Assembly: GCA_023416175.1 (NCBI GenBank)
Contig: JAEZIE010000174.1
Span: 1-8,727 of the forward strand
DNA: 8,727 nucleotides
Source: Bacillota bacterium
GTDB lineage: Bacteria > Bacillota > Clostridia > Christensenellales > CAG-138
Direction: 5' to 3'
Of the stretch, positions 1 through 6,732 are shown piece after piece (position 1 is the stretch's first letter; every line of letters begins with the position of its first letter). The notes beneath the pieces are model-generated. The model did no database searches. It was not told the origin of the DNA and saw nothing but the letters and a program-made list of their open reading frames with translations. Made by a program: the position numbers and the translations under genes.

Positions 1-355
1 TTGATTCAGACAAATGAATGCCTTTTATATAGTGTTCATCTTCCCCATAAGGTATGGGCTTAGCTGAATACTCCATTGCATGGAGCAAATCCGCTGAAAC
101 CAAATTGATTACAAACTCTTTTGTTTGCTCAATGTTTCGAAGGGTATCTTTTTTTGTTCCATCTGAGCGATTTACTACCGAAAATCCCAATATCGGCGGA
201 GACCATGATACGCCTGTAAAAAAGCTGAACGGCGCTAAATTAACCCTGCCCTCGCTGCTGATCGATGATACCCAAGCGATGGGTCTAGGAATAATACTGC
301 TTGTCAATAAATCATGAGCATGTGTTGATTCTAAAGTCCTTAGATCAACTTCCAT
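1..355 (-). CDS. Flavin reductase-like FMN-binding protein (5' part, runs off left edge)
   Basis: Reading the minus strand from an ATG at 355-353 gives 118 open codons with no stop before the window edge, so the C-terminal part is missing. An AGGAGG ribosome binding site at 369-364 lies 8 nt upstream. The N-terminal stretch IIPRPIAWVSS, followed by EGRVNLAPFSFF and SPPILGFSV, is the usual opening of the flavin reductase-like / flavoredoxin family. These proteins are split-barrel folds that bind FMN and serve as NAD(P)H:flavin oxidoreductases or electron carriers. The region TKKDTLRNIEQTKEFVINLV is also typical. The physiological partner cannot be told from this fragment. The gene is transcribed away from the PadR unit. 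Family assignment is fairly sure; substrate is unknown. Confidence 0.85.
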   Translation of the reverse strand, partial: MEVDLRTLESTHAHDLLTSSIIPRPIAWVSSISSEGRVNLAPFSFFTGVSWSPPILGFSVVNRSDGTKKDTLRNIEQTKEFVINLVSADLLHAMEYSAKPIPYGEDEHYIKGIHLSES

Positions 356-385
356 ATCATTCGCCTCCTTTTAGATATTCTAAGC

Positions 386-394
386 AGTATAACA
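386..394 (-). promoter_or_regulatory. Extended -10 promoter of the flavin reductase-like gene
   Basis: On the minus strand this reads TGTTATACT, an extended -10 element (TG-N-TATACT). It lies about 30 nt upstream of the ATG at 355, in AT-rich DNA. No convincing -35 hexamer is seen 17 bp further upstream (TATGCG), which fits an extended -10 promoter. This is inferred from sequence alone. Confidence 0.5.
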
Positions 395-578
395 AAAAAA
401 TGGATTTGCGCATATGCTTTCATTCACTTTCGGTGCCGAGTACATACTGGTTATAGGACATGCCACGGTAAACTTCGATTACACAGCACTCGCAATGCTT
501 GCCAGTAAAAAAGAAAGGTACTTATTTTGAAATCCATAGTTCTATGGAACACCTTGCAAAGAAATTTCTGGAAAGAGG
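395..578. other. AT-rich intergenic region without a supported gene
   Basis: The divergent spacer between the flavoprotein gene and the PadR unit totals about 300 bp (356-653). Apart from the two promoters at its ends and the small inverted repeat at 533-548, I see no gene, RNA or mobile element in it. A minus-strand open frame at 451-705 overlaps the PadR start and promoter, has no ribosome binding site and resembles no known family, so it is treated as chance. Confidence 0.5.
533..548. repeat. Short inverted repeat upstream of padR promoter
   Basis: TCCATAG-TT-CTATGGA is a perfect 7-bp inverted repeat with a 2-nt centre, ending 30 bp before the -35 box at 579. It could be an activator or repressor site, or chance. 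It does not resemble the TATATCG palindromes downstream. Confidence 0.35.
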
Positions 579-608
579 TTGACATATTATATCGTCTGCC
601 GATATAAT
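579..608 (+). promoter_or_regulatory. Consensus sigma-A promoter of the padR-DUF2812 unit
   Basis: TTGACA at 579-584 and TATAAT at 603-608 both match consensus perfectly and are separated by 18 bp. Transcription would begin near 615, about 40 nt before the PadR start codon. The -10 box lies inside the right arm of the first palindrome, so a bound repressor would block RNA polymerase directly. Confidence 0.85.
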
Positions 609-610
609 AT
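584..610. promoter_or_regulatory. Putative PadR operator 1 (11-bp arm palindrome)
   Basis: The arm ATATTATATCG at 584-594 and its exact reverse complement at 600-610 flank the 5-nt centre TCTGC. The palindrome fills the spacer and covers the -10 box of the promoter. The core TATATCG-N5-CGATATA recurs 22 bp downstream. Autorepression through such sites is known for PadR-family regulators. That this PadR binds here is inferred from position. Confidence 0.7.
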
Positions 611-628
611 ATATCGTAGACCGATATA
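610..628. promoter_or_regulatory. Putative PadR operator 2 (tandem copy)
   Basis: TATATCG-TAGAC-CGATATA is a perfect 7-bp-arm palindrome. It is identical to operator 1 in 16 of 19 core positions, and its centre lies 22 bp away, about two helical turns. It covers the expected transcription start, so two repressor dimers on the same DNA face could cooperate. Confidence 0.68.
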
Positions 629-653
629 ACGACTGACGAGCATGGAGGTATGT

Positions 654-968
654 ATGCAGGAGAGCATTGCATTGACGGAAGCGGTATTCTATATCCTGCT
701 TTCACTGACGGAACCGATGCATGGGTATGGCATCATGCAGAACGTTGCAAAGTTGAGTGGGGGGAGAGTCAATCTTGCTGCGGGCACGCTGTATGGCGCG
801 CTCAGTACGTTGCTTGAAAAGGGATGGATTCGTCCACAGCCTACGGAGGAGGGTATGCGAAAAAAGGAATATGAACTGACTCCGTTCGGACGGGTGGCGA
901 TCGAACAGGAAACGGAGCGTTTAACGGAGCTTCTGAATAACGCTCATGAAATATTGGGGGAACGTTAA
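654..968 (+). CDS. PadR family transcriptional regulator
   Basis: This 104-residue protein has the PadR winged helix-turn-helix. The sequence FYILLSLTEPMHGYGIM contains the HGY signature of the first helices. GTLYGALSTLLEKGWI is the recognition-helix region, and the wing continues into RKKEYELTPFG. A short helical C-terminus (about residues 80-104) is the likely dimerisation arm. I choose the ATG at 654 over the in-frame ATG at 642 because GGAGG at 644-648 then sits 5 nt upstream, whereas the 642 start has no Shine-Dalgarno. The stop codon abuts the next ATG (TAAATG), so it is translationally coupled to the DUF2812 gene. Two palindromes over its promoter suggest autorepression. The inducer is unknown. 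Confidence 0.93.
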   Translation: MQESIALTEAVFYILLSLTEPMHGYGIMQNVAKLSGGRVNLAAGTLYGALSTLLEKGWIRPQPTEEGMRKKEYELTPFGRVAIEQETERLTELLNNAHEILGER

Positions 969-1535
969 ATGAAGCACACGATTTTTAAAATATTTACCGT
1001 TGCACAGCATGAACAGGAAGAACAGTGGCTCAACGAAATGTCGGAGAAAGGGCTGCAATTGTTAAGTGTGGGCTGGGGTTACTATCGGTTTGAGGATGGT
1101 CCGGCGGGACAATATGACTATAAGATTGAGTTGCTGCCCCATTGCCCCAGCCATGCCGAAAGTCTTTCCTATATAGGGTTTTTGCGGGATATGGGGATAG
1201 AGTGCGTGGCGGCTTACTTAAACTGGGTATATTTCAGAAAAAAAACCGACAGCGCGCCATTTGTGCTGTATTCTGATATCCCATCCAATATCAAACACTA
1301 CGAAAGGGTGCTAAGCCTCTGCCGCGTCCTGTATTTAGTGAATTTTTTTGCCGCCATCGTTAACGCATTCGCTGTGATGGAGCGTATTTTTAGCGGAGCA
1401 GGAAGTTATATTCCTACTATAAACGGCATCGTTTCGATTTTCGGTTTTTTAATTGCGGGTGTGGTGTTCGCTTACTCGCGCCCAATGAGCGCGCGGCTCA
1501 AAAAAATGCGCAGGGAAACTGCTGTAAGAGAATAA
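969..1535 (+). CDS. DUF2812 domain-containing membrane protein
   Basis: This 188-residue protein starts immediately after the PadR stop. Its N-terminal soluble part (about residues 1-110) has the DUF2812 pattern: KIFTVAQHEQEEQWLNEMSEKG, then GWGYYRF, and a later YFRK segment. Two hydrophobic stretches follow at about residues 117-138 and 150-170, separated by a short loop. A basic tail containing RLKKMRRE is probably cytoplasmic. DUF2812 proteins are commonly encoded next to PadR regulators in Bacillota. Their molecular function is not established, and a role as a membrane sensor or anti-regulator for the adjacent PadR is only an inference. No clear terminator is seen after it. Assignment to the family is confident; function is open. 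Confidence 0.85.
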   Translation: MKHTIFKIFTVAQHEQEEQWLNEMSEKGLQLLSVGWGYYRFEDGPAGQYDYKIELLPHCPSHAESLSYIGFLRDMGIECVAAYLNWVYFRKKTDSAPFVLYSDIPSNIKHYERVLSLCRVLYLVNFFAAIVNAFAVMERIFSGAGSYIPTINGIVSIFGFLIAGVVFAYSRPMSARLKKMRRETAVRE

Positions 1536-1652
1536 TATAAGTCACAAGAATAGCGCAAAGCTCATGCTTTCCCACTGAAAAAGGAACAAAACCTTGGGTA
1601 TGGCCTATCCTTCACGGGCATATGTATTATCATATGGAGAGGGGGATGGGCC

Positions 1653-2843
1653 ATGTGGTTTCAAGCGTTTTTTGCATCGGACTTACCGCGTGACAAACGG
1701 AAATTCCTGCGGGCTGCTTTGGCTGTGCTGCTGCTGATCGGGCTTAGTCTGCCTGTGCAGTCCGCTTTTGCCGTTGAGGAAGTATCGATGGAGGATGCTT
1801 CCGGCGCCCTGCTTGCGGAGGCAACGACACAGCAGGTCCTGCTTGAAAAGGGTGCGGATACTCCCCGTTCCGTAGCAGGGCTTGCTAAACTCCCTGCCGT
1901 ATTGGTACTCAGTGAAGCGGTGGACCAGGGAAAGCTGGATCTGCAGTCTAAAATCGCCGTCAGCGAACGGGCAGCTGGCGTCGGAGGACCGACCGCGTTC
2001 ATAGAGGGTGGGGAAGTGATCTCCGCAGCACCACTGATGAAAGCCGCTGTGATGATTTGCGCCGGGGATGCCATTACTGCCCTAGGGGAAGCGCTTAGTG
2101 GGAGCGAGACGGCGTTTGTGGAGGCAATTAACGCCCGCCTGAACGAACTGGGCATTCAGGTCACACTGAATAATGCGACGGGAACTGGGACGCAGTTTAC
2201 GCCGCGCCAGCTTGCGATCGTCGGAGCAGCGCTGATGAAAAGCCCCACGTTTGCTGCCCATAGCAAACTGACGCTGGAGAACTTTACCCACCCCGATGGA
2301 CGGGAGACGGAGCTTGTTAACGCCAACCGCATGCTCAGAAGCTATGCTGGGTGCACAGGCGTCGCGACAGGTTCGTCGCCGGAGGATGGCTATTGCGGTA
2401 TGTTTGCCGTAACCAGAGGGGATACGCAACTCATCTGCGTGGTACTTGGCTGCCGGAACTCAAGCACGCGCTTTGGAGTGGCTGCTGGTATGCTGGATCA
2501 AGCATTCGCAACGAAAAAGGCCCAGAAGCTTGCGGAAAAAGGAGAAGTCATCGCAGAAAGTATACGTGTGCGTGGCGGCAAACGGCGGGAGGTCAATCTG
2601 GTTGCCAAGGATACCGTTGTGCTTCTTTTGGATAAGGCGGAGCCTTCACTTGTGGCGGTAGAAAATATCCCGGAGGAATTGCAGGCGCCGCTCGATACCG
2701 ATTCAGTGGTGGGCAGTGTTTCCTATCAAACGGCGGATGGCGTGGAGAAAGGGAAAGTGGAGCTTGTGCCGCAGGCTGAGGTGGAACAGGCGTTCCTTCG
2801 GGAGATCATCCGCCAACTGCTACTAAGCTTTATGCGATTATAG
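1653..2843 (+). CDS. Serine D-Ala-D-Ala carboxypeptidase family (PBP5/DacF-like) protein with degenerate active site
   Basis: This 396-residue exported protein has a long basic n-region (DKRKFLR) and a hydrophobic core, with likely signal peptidase cleavage after AFA at residue 40. A peptidase S11 transpeptidase-like domain follows (about 45-285), then a PBP5-type C-terminal beta domain (about 290-380). It ends in a hydrophobic amphipathic tail, FLREIIRQLLLSFMRL, as in membrane-anchored DacF/PBP5. The fold is recognisable, but every catalytic motif is changed: SxxK reads GLAK (G76-K79), SxN reads CAG (C136-G138) and KTG reads ATG (A238-G240, in GVATGSSPEDGYC). Without the nucleophile Ser and the KTG Lys it should not work as a standard carboxypeptidase. 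The start is supported by GAGAGGGGG 7 nt upstream. It has its own terminator. The frame is intact, so it is not an ordinary decayed gene. Confidence 0.85.
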   Translation: MWFQAFFASDLPRDKRKFLRAALAVLLLIGLSLPVQSAFAVEEVSMEDASGALLAEATTQQVLLEKGADTPRSVAGLAKLPAVLVLSEAVDQGKLDLQSKIAVSERAAGVGGPTAFIEGGEVISAAPLMKAAVMICAGDAITALGEALSGSETAFVEAINARLNELGIQVTLNNATGTGTQFTPRQLAIVGAALMKSPTFAAHSKLTLENFTHPDGRETELVNANRMLRSYAGCTGVATGSSPEDGYCGMFAVTRGDTQLICVVLGCRNSSTRFGVAAGMLDQAFATKKAQKLAEKGEVIAESIRVRGGKRREVNLVAKDTVVLLLDKAEPSLVAVENIPEELQAPLDTDSVVGSVSYQTADGVEKGKVELVPQAEVEQAFLREIIRQLLLSFMRL

Positions 2844-2853
2844 TCGATCAAAG

Positions 2854-2883
2854 AAAAAGAGGCGGTATATCCGCCTCTTTTTT
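2854..2883 (+). terminator. Rho-independent terminator after the DacF-like gene
   Basis: AAAAAGAGGCGG at 2854-2865 pairs perfectly with CCGCCTCTTTTT beginning at 2871 around a TATAT loop, giving a 12-bp stem running into a T6 tract. It begins 10 bp after the TAG stop. Confidence 0.95.
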
Positions 2884-3054
2884 GCTTTCCATATTATAGT
2901 TTCGTTCGACCAAAGAGGATCCTTTCTTCTGTTCCCCGAGCCTCTCGATCTACTTCTTCTAATAGCGAAATTATATATATCAACATTGTCCAGTGGGTGT
3001 AATGAGTATTTCTTACAAAATGCCGCTGCCAGGGGCCGGCTTCGGGGTCATTTG

Positions 3055-3083
3055 TTGCATCGATTGTCTGTTTCACGTATAAT
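3055..3083 (+). promoter_or_regulatory. Promoter of the M50 protease-scpA-scpB operon
   Basis: TTGCAT at 3055-3060 and a perfect TATAAT at 3078-3083 are separated by 17 bp, the ideal spacing. Transcription would start near 3090, downstream of the in-frame ATG at 2986. This independently supports the TTG at 3139 as the start of the first gene. The rest of the spacer (2884-3054) shows no recognisable feature. Confidence 0.8.
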
Positions 3084-3138
3084 GAGGGCATGGCATACGG
3101 GCGCTAAAGTAAGCGCAAACCATACGGAGGATAAAAAA

Positions 3139-3843
3139 TTGAACATATTTGGCGGCCTGAGAGGCATGCTCGGCGACCCTCAGGGGTTTTTGTTGAATTT
3201 GCTATATAGCCTTCCGGCTATTTTAATTTCCCTTTCATTCCATGAATGGGGACATGCTTACGCAGCCTATCGCCTGGGGGATCCTACCGCAAGGAATCTT
3301 GGCAGAATGAGCTTGAACCCCATCCACCATATCGATCCACTTGGGTTACTGATGCTTGTCGTAGCCCGCTTCGGATGGGCAAAACCTGTCCCGGTCAACC
3401 CCCGGAATTTTAAGAATCTACGCAGGGACGATACCATCGTGTCGCTAGCGGGCATCACCGTTAATTTCGGGTTGGCTCTTGTGAGCATGCTTGCGATTTA
3501 CCTGTTTGGGATACTGGGTGGAACAAATTATGCCATTGCCAATATTCTGTATTACTTTTTAAGCATCAATCTCGGCCTTATGGTGTTCAATCTCATTCCG
3601 CTGCCGCCGCTCGACGGATCGCATGTACTCGAAAACCTGCTTATTCGTCGGGTGGGCCCGAGGCCCTTCATGTTTCTGCATCGGTACGGCAGCATGATTT
3701 TATTCGGCCTTCTTTTAACAGGTATTCTTTCCGGTGTACTGGGCACGCTGGTATCCTATATCCTGTTTGGATTGGAATGGCTGTTTAGTTCCATTTTCGG
3801 ATATTCCGGGCTTTTACACCTCTATCAAGTCATGTGGGGTTGA
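3139..3843 (+). CDS. Site-2 protease family (M50) membrane metalloprotease
   Basis: This 234-residue multi-pass membrane protein starts at a TTG preceded by GGAGG at 3126-3130 with 8 nt spacing. A longer frame opens at 2986, but that start lies upstream of the promoter and has no ribosome binding site. Zinc-ligand motif HEWGH (H35, E36, H39) sits in the first membrane segment, as in peptidase M50. The second conserved motif, FNLIPLPPLDGSH, supplies the third metal ligand (Asp) in this family. Further hydrophobic segments lie around residues 65-80, 105-125, 130-155 and 180-225. Its small size and lack of a PDZ domain match the YwhC-like group often found next to scpA, rather than RseP or SpoIVFB. 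The substrate is unknown. It overlaps or abuts scpA. Confidence 0.92.
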   Translation: MNIFGGLRGMLGDPQGFLLNLLYSLPAILISLSFHEWGHAYAAYRLGDPTARNLGRMSLNPIHHIDPLGLLMLVVARFGWAKPVPVNPRNFKNLRRDDTIVSLAGITVNFGLALVSMLAIYLFGILGGTNYAIANILYYFLSINLGLMVFNLIPLPPLDGSHVLENLLIRRVGPRPFMFLHRYGSMILFGLLLTGILSGVLGTLVSYILFGLEWLFSSIFGYSGLLHLYQVMWG

Positions 3844-3848
3844 GTCTT

Positions 3849-4613
3849 TTGCCATATCAAGTACATATCAATCAGTTTGACGGTCCGCTTGACTTGCTGC
3901 TTCATTTAATTGAAAGCGCAGAGGTGGACATCAAGGATATATTTATATCCGAGATCACCAACCAATATCTTGCCTATATGGCGGAGCTGGACGGGCTGGA
4001 TATGGATACTGCCAGCGAATTTCTTTCGATGGCAGCAACGCTTCTGTACATCAAATCCCGCCAGCTTCTACCCAGACCTCCCAAGGAAACCGTGGAGGAA
4101 GAAGACCCGGAAGAGCTGCTCATCCGCCAGCTGCGTGAATACAAAGCGTTCAAGATGGCTGGCGAGGAGCTTTCAAGGCTGCAGGAGGCGATGCGGGGCG
4201 TATACGCGCGTCTGCCCGAAGATGTGCCGCTCCCGCCAGTGGAAATTACGCTTTCCGGTGCTACCTTGCAGCAGCTTTACCAATCCTTTTTTACGCTGCT
4301 GCATACGCAGCGGGAGGAACCGGTCATCAACCCGCTGCATCAGGTACGGCAGGATGAATTTACGGTCCGTTCACAGATTGCAAGAATTCGGCGGATGCTG
4401 ATAGAGCAGGAAGAGTTAACGTTTGAGGAGCTTTTTCCCGAACGGCCTGCGCGAATGGAGATCATTGCGACTTTTATGGCGCTGTTGGAAATGATCAGCC
4501 GGGGTGAGATCCATCTTCGGCAGCCGTCCCCGTTTGCGCCTATCCGCCTGCGTGCCCGCGCGCTTTCTTCGTCTGATGCGGAGGACGATTATATGGATGA
4601 ATACACGGATTGA
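3849..4613 (+). CDS. scpA: Segregation and condensation protein A
   Basis: ScpA is the kleisin of the bacterial Smc-ScpAB condensin; it bridges Smc head domains and recruits ScpB. The N-terminus YQVHINQFDGPLDLLLHLIE is the hallmark of the family, followed by VDIKDIFISEITNQYL and LLYIKSRQLLP. An acidic linker follows, then EEDPEELLIRQLREYKAFK. The C-terminal winged helix, which binds Smc, spans FEELFPERPARMEIIATFMALLEMISRGEI. I favour the TTG at 3849, which gives MPYQV, the usual N-terminus; a GGGGT at 3836-3840 could serve as ribosome binding site. In-frame GTG (3834) and TTG (3840) starts within the end of the upstream gene are alternatives. Length 254 residues is normal. It is co-transcribed with the M50 protease and scpB. 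Confidence 0.95.
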   Translation: MPYQVHINQFDGPLDLLLHLIESAEVDIKDIFISEITNQYLAYMAELDGLDMDTASEFLSMAATLLYIKSRQLLPRPPKETVEEEDPEELLIRQLREYKAFKMAGEELSRLQEAMRGVYARLPEDVPLPPVEITLSGATLQQLYQSFFTLLHTQREEPVINPLHQVRQDEFTVRSQIARIRRMLIEQEELTFEELFPERPARMEIIATFMALLEMISRGEIHLRQPSPFAPIRLRARALSSSDAEDDYMDEYTD

Positions 4614-4621
4614 GGGGTAAT

Positions 4622-5173
4622 ATGCAAAAACAGGAACAGATCGGCGCAATAGAAGCCCTGCTGTTTGTGGCGGGAGACCCTGTACCTATGTTAGAGCTGC
4701 AGCGGGTGCTGGATCTTACTGAGCTTGAGCTTTATACGCTCCTCCATGAACTGCAGGCGCAGTATAAACTCGAATGCCGTGGGTTTCAGCTTTCCATTAC
4801 TGCGGAGACAACCCAGCTTCTTTCCAACAGCGCATATGCAGATCAAGTAGAGCAGCTGTTACAACCCGCCCAGCAAAAGACGTTTTCGCAATCCCTGATC
4901 GAAACATTGGCTGTGGTTGCCTACCGCCAGCCCGCCACGCGCGCGGATGTCGAGGCGGTACGCGGCGTTCGCTGTGAATACGCTATGACCCAATTGGTAA
5001 AGCTCAATATGATTCAACCCGTAGGCAGAAAGGATGCAGTGGGCCGGCCGGTACTCTATGGAACGACGGACGCGTTCTTGCGGCAGTTTGGCATCAGCAC
5101 GATTGCGGATTTGCCCAACCATGAGGCTTATTCTAGAGGTGAAGCGCCCATACAAGAAGCGCTTACGGTTTAA
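4622..5173 (+). CDS. scpB: Segregation and condensation protein B
   Basis: ScpB is the dimeric winged-helix partner that binds ScpA in the Smc condensin complex needed for chromosome compaction and segregation. The 183-residue protein carries the conserved opening IGAIEALLFVAGDPV. Its strongest signature is SLIETLAVVAYRQPATRADVE, then VRGV and GRKDAVGRPVLYGTTDAFLRQFG. The ATG at 4622 is used because GAGGGG at 4612-4617 overlaps the scpA stop codon just upstream, indicating translational coupling. A TTG at 4610 in the same frame is less likely. The final residues (about 165-183) are a variable acidic tail. No terminator is evident between this gene and the guaB promoter. Confidence 0.95.
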   Translation: MQKQEQIGAIEALLFVAGDPVPMLELQRVLDLTELELYTLLHELQAQYKLECRGFQLSITAETTQLLSNSAYADQVEQLLQPAQQKTFSQSLIETLAVVAYRQPATRADVEAVRGVRCEYAMTQLVKLNMIQPVGRKDAVGRPVLYGTTDAFLRQFGISTIADLPNHEAYSRGEAPIQEALTV

Positions 5174-5197
5174 CACGAAGATGCCCGTTCCTTTCGC

Positions 5198-5226
5198 TTG
5201 ACATCGCCATATCGCTCCTGTACACT
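5198..5226 (+). promoter_or_regulatory. Promoter of guaB
   Basis: A perfect TTGACA -35 box at 5198-5203 is followed after 17 bp by TACACT (5221-5226), a 4/6 match to the -10 consensus. It lies 25 bp after the scpB stop, giving a leader of about 30 nt before the guaB ATG, too short for a riboswitch. The -10 box is inside a palindrome. Confidence 0.7.
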
Positions 5227-5232
5227 GTACAG
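5218..5232. promoter_or_regulatory. 15-bp palindrome over the guaB -10 box (putative operator)
   Basis: CTGTACA-C-TGTACAG is a perfect palindrome with 7-bp arms and a single central base. It contains the whole -10 hexamer and reaches the expected transcription start, a classic repressor position. It does not resemble the Bacillus PurR box. The binding protein is unknown. Confidence 0.55.
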
Positions 5233-5263
5233 AAATTAGGAGAACCATGCTTTTGGAGGGCTT

Positions 5264-6721
5264 ATGATAGAGGACAAAATTGTTATGGATGGGTTGACGT
5301 TTGACGATGTGCTGCTCATTCCGGCTGAATCAAGCGTCACGCCCAAAGACGTCAATTTGAACACATTTCTCACACAGGAAATTCGCCTGAACATCCCGCT
5401 GATGAGCGCAGCGATGGATACCGTGACCGAAGCGCCCATGGCCATTGCAATGGCCCGCGCAGGCGGTATTGGCATCATCCATAAGAACATGACCATTGAG
5501 GAGCAGGCCATTAATGTGGACAAGGTCAAGCGCTCCGAGCACGGCGTCATCGTGGACCCGTTCTTCCTCTCGCCGGACCATCTGGTTGTCGACGCGATGG
5601 AACTTATGAGCAAATACCGCATTTCCGGGGTACCTATTACAGTCAACGGCAAATTGGTTGGCATTCTTACAAACAGAGATCTCCGCTTTATAGAAAACTG
5701 CCACGTACCCATACGTGAGCTGATGACGAGTGAAAACCTTGTTACGGCGCCGGAGGGTACCACACTTACGCAGGCCAAGGAAATATTGGCCCGACACCGC
5801 ATAGAAAAACTGCCCATTGTGGATAATGAAGGCAATCTCAAGGGGCTTATTACCATCAAGGATATTGAAAAAGCCATTCAGTATCCCAACTCCGCGAAGG
5901 ACCGCAACGGAAGGCTTTTGGCAGGCGCGGCGGTCGGTGTTTCCAAGGACACCGTGGAGCGTGTGGAAGCGCTCGTTGCAGTAAAGGCCGATGTCATTAC
6001 AGTGGATACCGCGCACGGCCACAGCCGGGGCGTAATCGAAACCATAAAGGCGCTCAGGGCGAAGTACAAGCATTTACAGATCATTGCGGGCAATATTGCG
6101 ACCGCAGAGGCTACCGAGGCGCTCATTTCAGCAGGCGCTTCAGCCGTGAAGGTGGGCATCGGGCCGGGCAGCATATGTACCACACGGGTCGTTTCCGGCA
6201 TCGGCGTACCCCAGATTACGGCCATTTTGGAGTGCGCGCGCGTCGCTGAAAAACATGGGATTCCCATTATTGCAGACGGCGGTGTCAAGTATTCGGGCGA
6301 TATCACGAAGGCCATTGCTGCAGGCGCAAGCTGTGTGATGCTTGGCAGCCTTCTGGCCGGTACGGATGAAAGCCCGGGCGAAACGGAGATCTACCAAGGC
6401 AGAAGGTTTAAGGTATACCGCGGCATGGGGTCCATTGGAGCGATGGAGAAGGGAAGCCGTGACCGCTACTTCCAGGAGGACGCGCAAAAGCTTGTACCCG
6501 AAGGCGTGGAGGGGCGAGTGGCCTACAAGGGCTCATTGCACGAATCCGTCTACCAGCTTTGCGGCGGACTTCGCAGCGGCATGGGATACTGCGGCGCTGC
6601 AACCATTGAGGATCTCCGTAAAAACGGCAGGTTTATCCGAATTACCTCTGCAGGTCTTACGGAAAGCCATCCGCACGATGTATACATCACCAAGGAATCG
6701 CCAAACTACTCGGCGCGGTAA
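5264..6721 (+). CDS. guaB: Inosine-5'-monophosphate dehydrogenase
   Basis: The enzyme oxidises IMP to XMP with NAD+, the committed step of GMP synthesis in the cytosol. The 485-residue protein has the complete (beta/alpha)8 barrel split by a CBS pair. The opening LTFDDVLLIPAESSV is diagnostic, and LMSAAMDTVTE follows. The two CBS domains cover about residues 95-205, with GILTNRDLRF and GLITIKDIEKA as their ends. The catalytic loop GIGPGSICTT contains the nucleophile C305. The mobile flap carries the Arg-Tyr dyad R401-Y402 in SRDRYFQED, and EGVEGRVAYKG follows. All positions expected for activity are present. GGAGG at 5255-5259 supports the ATG at 5264. It is monocistronic by promoter and terminator signals. 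Confidence 0.98.
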   Translation: MIEDKIVMDGLTFDDVLLIPAESSVTPKDVNLNTFLTQEIRLNIPLMSAAMDTVTEAPMAIAMARAGGIGIIHKNMTIEEQAINVDKVKRSEHGVIVDPFFLSPDHLVVDAMELMSKYRISGVPITVNGKLVGILTNRDLRFIENCHVPIRELMTSENLVTAPEGTTLTQAKEILARHRIEKLPIVDNEGNLKGLITIKDIEKAIQYPNSAKDRNGRLLAGAAVGVSKDTVERVEALVAVKADVITVDTAHGHSRGVIETIKALRAKYKHLQIIAGNIATAEATEALISAGASAVKVGIGPGSICTTRVVSGIGVPQITAILECARVAEKHGIPIIADGGVKYSGDITKAIAAGASCVMLGSLLAGTDESPGETEIYQGRRFKVYRGMGSIGAMEKGSRDRYFQEDAQKLVPEGVEGRVAYKGSLHESVYQLCGGLRSGMGYCGAATIEDLRKNGRFIRITSAGLTESHPHDVYITKESPNYSAR

Positions 6722-6732
6722 ACAAAATAATG

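Noticed and set aside
642..653. Upstream ATG as the start of the PadR protein
   Set aside because: The GGAGG at 644-648 lies inside this extension and is correctly spaced for the ATG at 654, so the 4-residue extension is unlikely.
451..705. Minus-strand open frame of 84 codons across the padR promoter
   Set aside because: It overlaps the consensus promoter, both palindromes and the padR start, has no ribosome binding site and no recognisable family.
1557..1570. AAAGC-TCAT-GCTTT hairpin after the DUF2812 gene as a terminator
   Set aside because: The stem is only 5 bp, AT-rich and followed by CCC rather than a T run.
1597..1636. Sporulation sigma (F/G-type) promoter before the DacF-like gene, including CATATG-TATTAT-CATATG
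   Set aside because: DacF is forespore-expressed in Bacillus, but the matches here (GGTATG, CATATGTA) are too loose to call by eye.
2894..3091. Minus-strand open frame between the terminator and the M50 gene
   Set aside because: It has no ribosome binding site, overlaps the promoter region and shows no family features.
2986..3138. N-terminal extension of the M50 protease from ATG 2986
   Set aside because: The strong promoter at 3055-3083 lies within the extension, and the TTG at 3139 has a well-placed GGAGG and gives a family-typical N-terminus.
5236..6315. Long antisense frames opposite guaB (up to about 247 codons)
   Set aside because: guaB is an unambiguous full-length enzyme; the antisense frames are codon-bias shadows without recognisable domains.
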